Shown: positions 31,775-43,409 of the stretch, piece after piece | How the letters are laid out: every line of letters begins with the position of its first letter | How positions within the stretch are numbered: the stretch's first letter is position 1 | Assembly (NCBI GenBank): GCA_951799405.1 | Contig: OX637346.1 | Coordinates: 12,919,215-12,983,214, forward strand | DNA from: Agapetus fuscipes | Taxonomy: Eukaryota; Arthropoda; Insecta; Trichoptera; Glossosomatidae | Direction: 5' to 3' | DNA: 64,000 nt | Made by a program: the position numbers and the translations under genes | Notes under the pieces: model-generated | What the model saw: only the letters and a program-made list of their open reading frames with translations | The model's database searches: none | What the model was told of the DNA's origin: nothing

Positions 31775-31990
31775 AAGATATATTAGAAACAATAATGCTC
31801 CTAAAGATAAGGCGAAAAGTTTTAGCGAATAAATAAATAAAAAGTTAATTAAAACTGTGTTTTGTCAATCCAATTTCTAAAGATATTTTTTTCTAAATTA
31901 AAAACCAATTTTAGGAACCGTGGTGTAGAGAAGAACGGGTTTCTCAACGTTTGTCGTATTTCACGTCATCAGGAGACATCGGGATCGTCA
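31775..31990. mobile_element. PLE remnant with two opposed hammerhead-like motifs
   Basis: On the plus strand, AAGGCGAAAAGTTTTAGCGA, then ATAAATAAATAAAAAG and TTAATTAAAACTGTG, is a PLE-type 3' end. On the minus strand, TCTC-CTGATGA-CGTGAAATACG with ACGTT-GAGA (31938-31980) has an exact CTGATGA core and a closing stem I, but a changed GAAA box (ACAA). Both are decayed. No TSD was identified. Confidence 0.45.
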
Positions 31991-32059
31991 TCTAATCTAA
32001 TCTCTTATTTTCTTAGTCATCATCAATTATTTTCATCAAGTCTTATCGGGCAGCGGGTT

Positions 32060-32520
32060 CGACATTCCTGAAATTAAATCCTGTTACTATTTTGTACATT
32101 TGTGATAATTTGAAATTGGCAAACCAAGAAATATTTTCTGAAAAAAAGTTTATACGTCATAATGCTGGAAAAAACATAAATACAAAAAAAAAAATTACAT
32201 ATTTGGAAAACCATGTGTTTAAGGAAATCAATATTGTTGAATAAATAAAAGCAGACATTTCAAAATGTTATAACAGTTTTTTTGTGATATCTTAATTAAT
32301 GTCAGATATTAAGATTAGTAATTGATCAATCAATAAGATACGGAAAGCCGGGTGATCCCATATTAGGAAATGTTGAATATGTTGTATTTATTATACTGCC
32401 AATAAGAAAAATAATATTTCTGTTCACAGTTAATAAATAATATGTACGTATGTATGAATAGGAACAACAATTTCGTAGATATATATTATTTTACTTACAA
32501 AAATATTCCCTTTGCCTACC
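32060..32520. other. No gene recognised
   Basis: AT-rich. Nothing supported. Confidence 0.35.
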
Positions 32521-32529
32521 TGAGCTGAT

Positions 32530-32765
32530 ATAATCTATAATCGACGTTGCTGAGGTATATTCAAATTTAAGATTCATAATTAATGCATGCTCACAAGGAG
32601 ACACGCATTAGTTTGCAGACAAAGCATTAGTGTGCAAACAAAAACAAAAACCATAACTCAAATGAATATGAGCCCTACATCTCTTGCGGCCCTTCCCTGA
32701 AACAGGGATGACATTAGCAAAGTTAAACATTTTTACAGTGTATGGTCAGCCTTATACTAACCAGT
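32530..32765 (-). repeat. Family C copy
   Basis: TAATGCATGCTCACAAGGAG, GCGGCCCTTCCCTGAAACAG and TACAGTGTATGGTCAGCC. Confidence 0.75.
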
Positions 32766-33194
32766 CGAAAAATAGGGTTTGTTAGATTGTTTTACTATTT
32801 TACCCGGTTATGGTTTAGGGCAGCCGGATAAATAAACGTGGAAATAAATTGATTCTGAATCGCATAGTGAAACACGCCGCGTACTTCTAGTACAGTATAA
32901 GAAGCTTTATTACAAAAGAGCGTTATATTGCTTTTAATTATAATCTAAGCATTTTAAACATTACCAAACAAAGAAACAAAGAGATTTGAATAAAGACTCG
33001 CCTAAATATATCTTTTGAAACATTATTGATTGGTGCGTTCATATTTTCCATAGAGCTACGTACTGTGATTGTATTTTACATACTCTAAGCGTTATTCACA
33101 TTCAAACCGTAATCGTGCACTAAACTATGGAAAAGGAATGCAATTCATCAACGTCTTTAAAAAATAATTTATATTTTTTTAATATACCATGACT

Positions 33195-33322
33195 AATAGG
33201 TTGGTATGAAGTTGATCATCCATGCTGTAAAAAATGGTTCAATGTCACCCCTGTTTCAGGGAAGCTCGGCTAAAGTTGTTATGTTCATTTGAGGTTTGGT
33301 TTTTGAATTGCATGTTAATTTT
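33195..33322 (+). repeat. Family C copy, 5' half
   Basis: GACTAATAGGTTGGTATGAA, CACCCCTGTTTCAGGGAAGC and ATGTTCATTTGAGGTTTGGT. Confidence 0.7.
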
Positions 33323-33329
33323 TTGCAAT

Positions 33330-34120
33330 TTACATTCTAGATATAAATTATTATCAACAAGTTTTTTCTGTAGGAAAAAAAGTTAGTTATTCAGTAAATA
33401 GTCTTCTTTTCCTTTTGTGAAACTAGCACCTTTTTAAACAAGTGCTACCCCAACTTTAATAGAAAATTATTTAATAAAAAATTTCCACACCAATGCTATT
33501 CAAAGCTTAAGTCGAATAAAGAAGAAATGTTACAATATAATATTGCTTTCTATCTATGTATGTCTAAATAGTCTTGATCAGTACTGTTTAGATACGTTTA
33601 TCCAAGGACCATTCATGGATGGTCTACAGATCATAGAAGCTCAATTGGAATATAAATGTATGTACCTAGTTCCATCGGAAAGCGCTATCTAGTATAACAG
33701 TCTGCCAGCAGTAGTAACATAAATTGTTTCTAAGCATAGGTTGACCAATACTGAATGTCGAAAGTTTTCATTGTAAAGAAAAGGAACAGTATTATAAAGC
33801 CGTAACATTTAAGTGAATTGAAATGATCTTTGGCAGGGTAAGAGGTGACGATTAATCAATTTTTTTTGAAGATTCATAACACCATGATGGACGAGAAAGA
33901 CCTGAACTTTGCAACCAAGTAATTTTTCAAGACTTTTATTCTTTTAAAATACCAATTAATAATTTAAGTATGCCTTCACCAGAGAATGCATCATGAAAAT
34001 ACCAACATATGCATTTCATAAAAAGAACATGTACTTTAATCTTAGTTGCACATCAATAATTAATTTAAAATTTTTTAACATTTGACTATTTTAAATTACG
34101 TTTAACATTGTGAATCTTTT
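33330..34120. other. No gene or repeat recognised
   Basis: AT-rich. Nothing supported. Confidence 0.4.
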
Positions 34121-34129
34121 TGTATAAAA

Positions 34130-34210
34130 TTGAAAAAAAAATCGAATTTTACAAACCGTGTTGTAGAGAAGAAAGTTTATCTTAGCGTTTTGGCAAAATG
34201 ATAAGAATAT
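34130..34210 (-). repeat. PLE-like remnant
   Basis: ACAAACCGTGTTGTAGAGAA, then GAAAGTTTATCTTAGCGTTT, parallels 31905-31960 (GGAACCGTGGTGTAGAGAAG). The hammerhead core is decayed. Confidence 0.35.
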
Positions 34211-34551
34211 TTGCCTTTTCTTCAACGAAGGATGAACTTTTTCGTTTATATCCCCGTAGAAGTAACATTTGCTAAGATGTTTTTTTCACGGACAGAATTT
34301 TCAGTCTTACGCCAACGTCTTAACTTCAAGTGGAAGTTTTCCCTATCTCCAATTTCTTGTAGAGGTTACGTAAACCTTGCCGTTACTTAAGTTGGAAGGC
34401 AATTGAACCACCTTTGAATCCAATAATTTTTATTAATTTAATTAAATATTTTTTAAATTTTTGTTTTCCCCAATAATTTTTGTTTAAAAAGATACTATAC
34501 TAATTTAGATATTGGCTACATTGTTTTAATACTACTAATGAATTTGTACCC

Positions 34552-34655
34552 TTACCTGTAAAAATAAGTAGGTTCAACTCGCCACATGCAACCCCTTCGG
34601 GATAATGCAGCATGAAGTTACACTATATATGTAGCTTAGTTGCGTTTTGCGAGTT
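34552..34655 (+). mobile_element. SINE-B, 3' end only
   Basis: TACCTGTAAAAATAAGTAGG, then CCCCTTCGGGATAATGCAG and ATGTAGCTTAGTTGCGTTT. Confidence 0.75.
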
Positions 34656-34671
34656 TATTGAAGTGATATTC

Positions 34672-34930
34672 CTTGACTGATAGGATGGTGTGAGGTTGAC
34701 CACCCATACTGTAAAAAAAGGTTCACTTTGCCAATGTCACCCCTGTTTCAGGGAAGGTCGGCAAGAGTTGCAGGGCTTATGTTCATTTGAGATTGGTTTT
34801 TTTTATATAGTAGGTCCACATGCGGCATGTGTGAGCGCAAAATTATGCGGGTCTGCATCTGGGAATGCATTTAATATGAATCTCAAATGATACATATCTT
34901 TGCAGCTTAGATTTAGATTTAGATTTAGAT
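34672..34930 (+). repeat. Family C, full-length plus-strand copy
   Basis: CCTTGACTGATAGGATGGTG start, CCCTGTTTCAGGGAAGGTCG, GTCCACATGCGGCATGTGTG and CTTTGCAGCTTAGATTTAGA. The tail here is (TTAGAT)n. Confidence 0.85.
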
Positions 34931-35190
34931 ATTAATTAAACATTTTTCGATGAGATATTTAATATTCGTTGATTCTCAGATAAAGAGCGACGTTATTTAT
35001 TTCCCGCAGTGCAATACAAAATTCAATCGTTCAAAAAATTTGTGTGCCCGATAAACTAATATTTACAGTATCATGAAAATCAGCTTTCAGTGCAACAAAA
35101 ATATAATTCCCAAAATTAGTTTGATTATTTATAGGCGGTGATTTAAACTATTTACAGACACGCAACTTTATAACTGTTTTACTCTATGGT

Positions 35191-35330
35191 ATCCCAAAGT
35201 ATAAAACTTTATGTATAAACATAACCATTGCAGTTTAAGAAAAATGTACGGAGACTTATAAAGCGCCTCTAATGAGCGTTAATTTTCTTTGAAATTTTGA
35301 TAATACGCTAAGTAATTGGAGTGCTGGTGT
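35191..35330. repeat. HP hairpin copy 12, decayed
   Basis: ATCCCAAAGTATAAAACTTT left and GCGCCTCTAATGAGCGTTAA loop. The right arm is weak. Confidence 0.55.
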
Positions 35331-35472
35331 TGGTTAAAATCATATTTGCTTTACGTGTAACGTTTAGAAAATGATACGTTTTTTTTTATTTATGGCAACC
35401 CCAAAAAAACTAGACGATCAATTTCAGCAGTCGATTCGGATGGGCGATGAAAAAGTTTGCAGTAAATATGAG

Positions 35473-35624
35473 TTACACAGAAGCAAAGACGGCGATCTAG
35501 GGTTTTAACTTTAAATTAGATAAATTTATAGAAATGATGAAAAAAATATTATCTACGTTTCCATTTGTTTTTTTTATTTTTAAATAAATCCTAGATTGCC
35601 CCCTTTGGTTCTATACGACTCATA
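35473..35624. mobile_element. MITE-E copy 2
   Basis: AAAGACGGCGATCTAGGGTT left and AATCCTAGATTGCCCCC, then TTTGGTTCTATACGACTC right. Confidence 0.6.
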
Positions 35625-35629
35625 TGTGA

Positions 35630-36510
35630 AATGTCCGGCACAGACGATCGTTTAAGAATGTTATCTGACGATCATGCTTGCATGTGAAACTAATAGGTTT
35701 CAGTAACAACTTCTTATTTAAAAAGTCATTGGCTTGCCTCAGTTCAATATAGAGTCTCGATGTTAGTGAAAAATTAACTTGAGAGACACTTGATTTTTTG
35801 TTTGAATGTGTGTTTTCAGCTTCAAACTGATATGAAAAACAAGCATCTAACATGTGTAATATCGTAATAAAATAAATATTTTTTAAATGATTTTTGGCAT
35901 CATCTTATAGGTTTCAATGAAAAACTGTGGCTTGTGTGAGGAATGCAAGATACAGTAAAGTAAATATCGTTGGAAATACTTGTAGCATCTTTTTTATCGC
36001 ATGTTCAAGGGCAGTTTTTCTTAACCAAAAATTGTGTTTCTGGCTCAGAGATCAAGACTGCTAAAAAAGGTAACGTTCTAAAGAAAGTTCGCGAAGAAAA
36101 CCCCAAAGGAAGATAACAAGGTATTAAGTCGATTGATAGATGTAATATTCAGTATGTACCTACATACAAGCGGGAATTGTACACATGGATGAGCGTCTGT
36201 AGCGCGTGCGAGTTCGGCAAACTCAAAAGGTAACAAGTACGAAGAGCGCGCTCGATCCGGATGATATCATATCATGATTCTAATTAATTAATGTGGAAAC
36301 CATGAACTCCTCAAGTTCAGAACATACCGAGCGGTTGGAATAATCACGTAAATCATGGGCGACGACTTTTTATTGACGGCCAATAAAAGTGGGCCATTAG
36401 GCGGCGGCACCGTAGGAAATTATTTCTTCCAAAATCTTTAACCCTAGAGCCGGGGTCTCAGGTCACTCGCAAAGTCACGACCGGGCGGTATGGAGGAATA
36501 TGTGCTCTGA
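35630..36510. other. No gene or repeat recognised
   Basis: Mixed composition. The minus frame 35620-35853 partly overlaps MITE-E flanking sequence and shows no domain. Confidence 0.35.
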
Positions 36511-36645
36511 ACCCCAAGTATACAAGTTTATGTTTACACTCAACCATCGAATTTTATTTAAAAATGATCGAAACTGAAACGCTTACTAAAAGTAATGTTT
36601 TTTTCACACGATAATCATACGACAAGCTCGTTTGGAGTCAAATTA
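36511..36645. repeat. HP hairpin copy 13, right arm weak
   Basis: ACCCCAAGTATACAAGTTTA, CACTCAACCATCGAATTTTA and GAAACTGAAACGCTTACTAA. Confidence 0.55.
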
Positions 36646-36658
36646 AATCAAAATCCTG

Positions 36659-36785
36659 CACCCCAAGTCTGAAACTTTGACTAAGCCATAGATTTTTTCA
36701 TAACAATGTTTGAAAGCTTAAACATTGCCTCTAGTGAACGTTTTAGTTTGCGTAAACCTTTTTTGAACCTTGAGGAACTGAAGTA
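36659..36785. repeat. HP hairpin copy 14, right arm lost
   Basis: ACCCCAAGTCTGAAACTTTG and TTGCCTCTAGTGAACGTTTT. It is adjacent to copy 13. Confidence 0.55.
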
Positions 36786-36998
36786 CGTAGAGAAAATCCC
36801 AAATTGACTTGTAGCGAATGGAGGAACGTTAATGATAAGCTTGTCCAATGCATACTGCCTTTGAGATGTTTTTGCAAAAATACTCATTAATGGCACGATA
36901 ATCCGGGGTAGGTCTTGGTCTCCATGATAAACCTTAGCCTACGCTGTCTGTCCAACGCCTTCATCACCAGTCCCATACTTTTACTACACGGTAGTCTA

Positions 36999-37225
36999 CA
37001 GTGGCGAAGGGTGCCATACAACTTGATTCCCATCGGCTTCACTTTTAAAATGGCAACAAAGTAGTTAAAATATAAAGGCACAAAGTAAAAAAATACATTT
37101 AAAACCAAAGAAACAATACGTAATTTTTCCCCGTTGAAACCATGCAGTCTACTTTATTATCATTTTTGCCTCATTGTAAAAGCGCAACCGATGGGAATCG
37201 AGTTGTATGGCACCCTTCGCCACTG
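36999..37225. mobile_element. Non-autonomous hAT, 227 bp, TSD GTAGTCTA
   Basis: The ends are CAGTGGCGAAGGGTGCCATA and TATGGCACCCTTCGCCACTG. GTAGTCTA is exact at 36991-36998 and 37226-37233. The TIRs continue inward to about 38 bp with few mismatches. The centre is AT-rich and non-coding. Confidence 0.9.
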
Positions 37226-37609
37226 GTAGTCTACCACTCCTCCATCTAGCTACCTTAATCTGGTTTCCACTGTCTTGCGTCACTTCAGATTCAGTGCAGA
37301 TTCCAATGTAAACGAAATGCTCAAAAATATATTTAAATTCAGGTAAAACCCAAATTTGATAGGCGATGACTTTCCGAATATGCTAGAAACAAAAACGATT
37401 TTGTTTCGACCCATAATCAAAAAACGAAAAAAAAACCAGTCTAGTATACCACGGGGTATCTACTTAACGATAGAAAAAAAGTGTATCGGGCCACGGGCGT
37501 ATCGTTGTGGAGTATCGGTAGAGATTCAAATTACGCAATCGCACGTGATTTGAAGCACTAACCACAAAATGAGATGATTTATGAGCGTAGAGCGTAGCAA
37601 GGGCTTATG

Positions 37610-38110
37610 CTCGAGTTATTAGAGAAGCACTATGGGCTTCCTCAACTAGAAAATACATGCTAACCAATAGAATTATACAACATTTTAAACTGAAACACAA
37701 AATAAGTGTGCTCTTATATAAAGTGTAAAAAATTATACTAAGGTTATTGAAGAAGCATTTTTAACTGGATGAGGTATTGGAGAAGCAGTATGGGCTTCCT
37801 CAACTAGAAAATAAGTACTCGAGAATGAAATCAAAGCAACTTTTTTGACCGAAAAACAAAACATGTAAGTAAACAAAATATAAGTTATAGTACTGAAGTC
37901 GTTGGAAAAGCCGGCTTTGAACTTCCTCAACTAGAAAATTCATAGTCAAAGAAAGAAGCAAGAAATTTTGGAGAAACATAGCAAATAAATGCCTACACAA
38001 AATGTATGAAATTTTATGTAAACTGTTGGCTTCTCGAATCTAAGATAGAGCTAAGTTATTGAATAAGCACTTTTAGTTTCCTCAAGTAAAAATACAAACA
38101 ATTAGAAGTT
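37610..38110. repeat. Degenerate tandem repeat, period about 125-160 bp, four units
   Basis: GGGCTTCCTCAACTAGAAAA recurs at 37634, 37792 and, changed, at 37918 and 38073, each preceded by TATTGGAGAAGCA-like words. Spacing is irregular. A minus-strand frame crosses it, but with no recognised domain. Confidence 0.6.
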
Positions 38111-38119
38111 AGCATATCT

Positions 38120-39400
38120 TAAATAAACACATCCTCAGTTTTGTACCTATTTGTAAACAAAATGTTTGTATTAATATTTCTAGTCGCATTAAAACATATT
38201 TCCCTGTTCACTTTTTTAATTGCTTGTCGTTATTTCTATTAGCAACAAAATTGTTGTAAATATCTTCCAATAAATAAACAGAAATCTCTTTTTAATTTAT
38301 GCGAGCTGGGCACATCATGTGGAGAAAAAGCTAGAGCAACATTTGCGCAGGCCGCGCTGCGTAATGTTGGCCAATTTTAATTGGCTTGAAATATTCAAGT
38401 GTCAAAAAAGAATTTTCGGTAGTCGGCATATTCTCATGTTGAGGCATTAGATACGAGAGACGATTAATACAGTGAAAACCTGTTAAATAATTGATGACAT
38501 GGGGAATAAATTGAATCCGAAAAACGTTTTGATGTAATTTATAAGATGAAAAAACAAATGATTTGGGAGCTGATAAAAAATGCCTACAAGGTTTTTTTTT
38601 TCATTCTAAATAAATATATAAAACTGGAAGCTTAATTTATGTGTTTGAGATATTTGTTTAACCGTTCAAACGTATGTGTAACGCTTTATGTATTAAAAAT
38701 TTAATGAAAATGAGCTGTTAGTGCAATAAATAATGTTAAAAGTGTTGATGAATGAGCATTCGAAAACTTAATATTTACAGCTAGTTGAGAAGCGTGATAA
38801 TATTTTTGAGTATTTTTTTTTATCAATTGTGATGTCATTTCTATTAGCATATTTTGCTGCACCGTTTAAAATTAATAAAGTTTTTTCACAGTTTGACTAT
38901 CGACTTGTATAATATTTATGAGATATCTCTACATAGAATATTCTACAAGGAATTCTTGTGCTTTATGATATCCAACATTTTTTAAGATAATATTTTCTAA
39001 CCAATAAGTTCTTGTAAAAAAATGTCTTAGCATTGTCGAGCTTTACGCACGCTTGCTTGTGTTTTCTGGACTTACAATATTTCCGTGAATTATCGTAACA
39101 AAGATGGACTTACAACGTTATATTTTCTATCAACTTTGAATTAGGTACCTACTTGGAGTCAATGTTTTTTTTTATTAATAACTCTGTGAACATTTTTACC
39201 ATTCTAAAACTGAACAATATTTTCACGTGTGTTTCACATTTAGATTGGCAATCTAATACAGAATGAAAAGGACAAACCTATGAAAATCGTACAGGTCGAT
39301 ATTATTTTATGTTTTTATTGCTTTCAATCATTATATCTACTCGTATTACACTTTTCATTATTAAATAATTGAGATTATCTATAACTATCTACCATAATCT
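38120..39400. other. No gene or repeat recognised
   Basis: Strongly AT-rich. No frame over 60 codons. Confidence 0.45.
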
Positions 39401-39409
39401 TTAACCTTA

Positions 39410-39625
39410 TTTGCAAAGATATATTGAAATTTAAGGCCCATATTTAATGCATACCCACACGCGCTTATACATGCTGCATGTGTACATATAAAATAGACCA
39501 AACCTCACAGCAACGTAAAATTTGCAACTCCTATCGCCTTTTCTGGAAAACCGGCGTGGCATTGGCAAAAGTGAACTAAGTTGGTAAAGCATGAGATATC
39601 AGCTTTTTACCAACCTATTAGTCAA
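39410..39625 (-). repeat. Family C copy
   Basis: TTGCAAAGATATATTGAAAT, ACATGCTGCATGTGTACATA, GGCGTGGCATTGGCAAAAGT and CCTATTAGTCAAGGAACG. Confidence 0.75.
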
Positions 39626-40094
39626 GGAACGCTTAAAAATATGAAATAGTTTTTACTTCTTTTCTTTTTACCGAATTTTGTACACATTCATGAGACGATC
39701 CAAAATTTTGGATCACTCATTTTTTATCTGCACCTGTTTTGCCGACAAACGTTTTTCTGTACAAATGATTAAGTTTGGCAGCATTTAGTACAAGCATGTA
39801 ATGGCTCATTAAGGAAGAAGCCATTTGGTTTTGATCTTGGGAATGATTGCCAAATAATACCTGTGAAATTAAACCATTATCGGTTAATGTTACACTTCTA
39901 ATAGCCTGTGGACTGAGATGCCCGCTCGGACCATTTTTCTAGGAATAGTACCAGACGATTCTCTATGCACGTTGTAGTCAAGATGGTTGACGGAAGACTG
40001 TTTTAGATTTAAAATGTGGCTATATCAGTTTGCATGTGAAAAAAATGTGATCTATCTGTAATCTTAGATTTAAGTTGCAGAGATATATGAGTCA

Positions 40095-40346
40095 GACTTT
40101 TTAAAGTTTGTGTATTCACACAGTGAAAATTCATTTTTATAAATAATTATAAAAAATTATAAAAAACACAGAGTTTTATTTTCACAAATTGAGTTTTTAT
40201 TTCCACCTCAAGTACTTTCGACTTATTCACGTCATTATCAAGTATCCTCTTGATAATGACGTGAATAAGTCGAAAGTACTTGAGGTGGAAATAAAAACTC
40301 AATTTGTGAAAATAAAACTCTGTGTTTTTTATAATTTTTTATAATT
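40095..40346. mobile_element. PLE insertion with a near-perfect palindrome, TSD ATATATGAGTCA
   Basis: The exact 12-bp TSD lies at 40083-40094 and 40347-40358. After a leader with CACAGTGAAAATTCATTTTT, two arms of about 100 bp invert around a 6-nt centre (TATCCT at 40243-40248). Each arm carries the PLE 3' end (GTCGAAAGTACTTGAGGTGG). It has no coding sequence. Confidence 0.85.
40246..40285 (+). ncRNA. Hammerhead-like motif, TTGATAA core
   Basis: Stem I is CCTC with GAGG. The core is TTGATAA where CTGANGA is expected, then TGAC-GTGAATAA-GTC, GAAA and GTACTT. The positions equal to C3 and G8 are U and A, so the pair could be kept. The same core occurs at 48122-48165 with a different stem II. 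Confidence 0.5.
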
Positions 40347-40599
40347 ATATATGAGTCATGTACAAACATAGACAGCAACTGAGGATTTAATAACAAAAAA
40401 CAAAAACAATTTGAAATACAGAGCCATTCACCTATTTATCTGGGAAAAAACTTAGGTTAGCGTCTTTTGTTATACACGACTCACCTTTAAATTTGAGGCT
40501 CACATTACATTTAAAAGTCTCATCTCAATCTATGTACCTATCAGTCAAATACAGTAACTTTGTCACCATTACGCTAGGGGTGGCTAAAGCCTTTTCGCA

Positions 40600-40712
40600 A
40601 GTCCTTCGAAAGGCCTTTCCCTGAAATCGGGGTGTCATTGGCAAAAGTGAACCAAATTTTTACAGCGAGGAGGGTCAGCCTCATACCAACCCATTTGTCA
40701 AGGAACTGCCAA
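40600..40712 (-). repeat. Family C copy, 5' half
   Basis: CCTTTCCCTGAAATCGGGGT, CAGCCTCATACCAACCCATT and TGTCAAGGAACTGCC. Confidence 0.65.
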
Positions 40713-40719
40713 ACTATTA

Positions 40720-41445
40720 GTCAAGGAACTACCAACGTATCGGTCGAGCAACCAATGCAGAAAAAGTAGCATTAACGATATCGTTAAATATTTTATTGAA
40801 TTTCGTTTTCAAACTAGATTTAACGGTATTGTACGCCTACTTGGAAATGGTAACAACTTGGAATATATGCGTGGGATTTGAATATCGCAGGACAGCACTA
40901 AATTTTCAAAATCTTCTTTTGCATAAAACGTAGCCGATAGCAGCGGAATTAAATGAAAAGTTGCGGAAATTAATCACTCAATATTGCCACAGATAAAATC
41001 TCAAACTACTTTTACGGGTTGATAAATTAACTAGAATTTCTCATAATAATTAAGTCTTATCACGAAGATGTCGTATTTATTCAATGAAACAAGGATCGTG
41101 TAAAGATAGAAACTATTTATTTTGTTTATTAGCGACTACTTAATGACTTAATTGATCACCTTTGACTGATTGCCTCGTGAAACGTATGTGAAAAAGAAGC
41201 GGCCGGCGAAAAAACTAGAAAAATATAACGATTTTTTGTCACATTAAAAAGATAAATTGGCGATTTCTAAATACCACTCACGACCCGAATAGATTCCTGA
41301 TTCTTGGGAAAAAACTTTTAAGAAAATAACTAATCCAAATTTTAATTTATGAAATTAAAATAATGGCGTATTTTTAATGTTTCCAAACACTACACTTTAT
41401 ACTTTTTAAAAAAAATTGAAATTGCAAATAATATATATTAAAATT
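40720..41445. other. No gene or repeat recognised
   Basis: AT-rich. Nothing supported. Confidence 0.4.
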
Positions 41446-41451
41446 TAGATT

Positions 41452-41735
41452 GAGAGCGCTGTTTTTGTATGAATTACTCAAGATCCCTCTTTATACAGGT
41501 TTATTGTTGGTCAACGCCAATTTTGCCAAAATAGTTCAGTTTTTGTAAGAATGAATGCCGTCTAACTTTTGTGACCGATATTAGATAAAAGTGGATAAAT
41601 TTTTCAACGCAGAGGGCGAAGAGCAAATAATTGAAATAAATCGATAATAACATGATTTTTTTGTGCTCCAGTGGCAAAAGAACCCATAACCTTCCTGTAC
41701 GAGTCCAAAGCGTTAACCGCTAGACTAAGTCTGTT
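41452..41735 (-). mobile_element. SINE-A copy, diverged
   Basis: GAGAGCGCTGTTTTTGTATG at its 3' end, then TTTTTTGTGCTCCAGTGGCA and GCGTTAACCGCTAGACTAAG at the head. Confidence 0.7.
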
Positions 41736-42047
41736 TATGTCCTATGATTGATATCTATGATGAATGATTGTCGGCAATTCAAAAAAACACACCACATTAT
41801 ACAAGTAAAACATGAATTAAACGTGAATTTTAAATAATATATACAAACAGCCTCACTTACGCATTATTAAATAAATCACTCATAAAAAAACTCGTTGACT
41901 TTCTTAAAATACCCACAGCAAGTGTATGAACTTGCGAGAAATATCTTGGACAATAAAGCAAGATTCATACGGCAACCGGACAGTATAAAGTCGTGGAATG
42001 TTCATATTGTGCTCTCGATACCACCATAATACGATATCGGTTCTGTA

Positions 42048-42186
42048 TCCCAAGTACACAAAATTATATTTAAACTCAACCACAGCGTTTAGTAAACAAT
42101 ACACAGAATGCAAAGCAGCTCCTGCAGTGAGTGTTTCATTTTTATATATTTTCGTGAAACGCTATGGTTGAGTTTTACACTTGGTG
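42048..42186. repeat. HP hairpin copy 15
   Basis: TCCCAAGTACACAAAATTAT left. AACTCAACCACAGCGTTTAG pairs with GAAACGCTATGGTTGAGTTT. The right end is TACACTTGGTG. Confidence 0.75.
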
Positions 42187-42479
42187 CTCGTTTTCTTGCG
42201 GTTGAAGATCATCATAACAAGGTGTCGATGGTCGGCCGGAGAAGTAACCAACTGCTATACTTAACGTATAGGGTCCAGTCGACCACCGGACACAGATACC
42301 ATCGGTGGACGAGAAAGTCCGCGTACAAAATAAAGAGGACATTGATGAATTGTGGTATGGAAGGATATAATTTAAAAGGTTTGTTTTTGTTTATTGTACT
42401 CAGATACAATGTATTTTGAAGGTTTAATTGTTGAATACGGTTTATTGATTTTTTTAATTGTTATGAAAGGCCAAATTTT

Positions 42480-42640
42480 ATTTTCTGAAATTGAGCATTT
42501 ATTTAACCCTAAGTACTACATTCGACTTGATTACGTAATTTTCAAGAGGACACCGTAGGTAAGTCGAAAGTACTTGAGGTGAAATAAAAGATCAATTTGT
42601 GAAAATACAACTCTGTGTTTAAAAAAAATATCTTCTTTGT
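42480..42640 (+). repeat. PLE 3' remnant
   Basis: TAAGTCGAAAGTACTTGAGG and TCAATTTGTGAAAATACAAC, then TCTGTGTTT, match the right arm of the element at 40095. The hammerhead 5' half is decayed. Confidence 0.6.
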
Positions 42641-43260
42641 GTAAATACATGAATTCCAAAAAGTTTTAGTTCTGAATCTTCTTGTCTGTTTTTCGTCTCT
42701 TATATTGGTTTACACGAAAGCTCCGTATCTAATTTATTTATTTATTTTTGTATTAAGTGTCTGTTCTCAGCTTGGTTTTACTTCTCAATTTCATTGCTTA
42801 TATCTTAGATATACTCTCTACAAGGACGCTTTTGGAAGTTTGTCGCTAACAGATATTCATTGAAATGAACAATATAAATGGTGGACGTTCATCAATACAT
42901 AAACTATATGTTGACAATGAGACAAAAATCTGTGAAAAAATTGTGATGTTTCTCAGCTTGATTGCTAAGGGAAAAGATTACCTATATTTTGCTTTGGTTG
43001 CTGAAGGCCCTTGTCACCTAGAACAGTAGCGTCACCTCCCCCATTTTTTTTTCAATTCGTTCCGATTTAACATATACATCAGTTTATAGCTCTACCTTTT
43101 CACATTTTAAAATATAATCGTCCTAAACTATGATTGCTTATATGCGTCGCATAGCGCATACATAGTTTGTTATTCAATAAACAACAAAACTCTACGATGC
43201 TTAGCAAAATATTGCTGTATCTGAACAATGGTTTTCAAGTCACGAACAACACTATTTACA
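42640..43260. other. No gene recognised
   Basis: AT-rich. Nothing supported. Confidence 0.4.
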
Positions 43261-43269
43261 GACGACGGA

Positions 43270-43405
43270 CTCGTACAAACTTAACTAGAGCTTTTTACCA
43301 AAAATGTTTGCAAGGTTAAACGCTCACCCAAGGCGCTGTTTTAGCTGCTGTATATTTTGTGGTAAACGCTATGGTTAAGTTTGGACGTAAAGTAAAGTAA
43401 AATGA
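43270..43405. repeat. HP hairpin copy 16
   Basis: TTTTTACCAAAAATGTTTGC and GTGGTAAACGCTATGGTTAA arms with CCAAGGCGCTGTTTTAG between. Confidence 0.65.
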
Positions 43406-43409
43406 ACTT

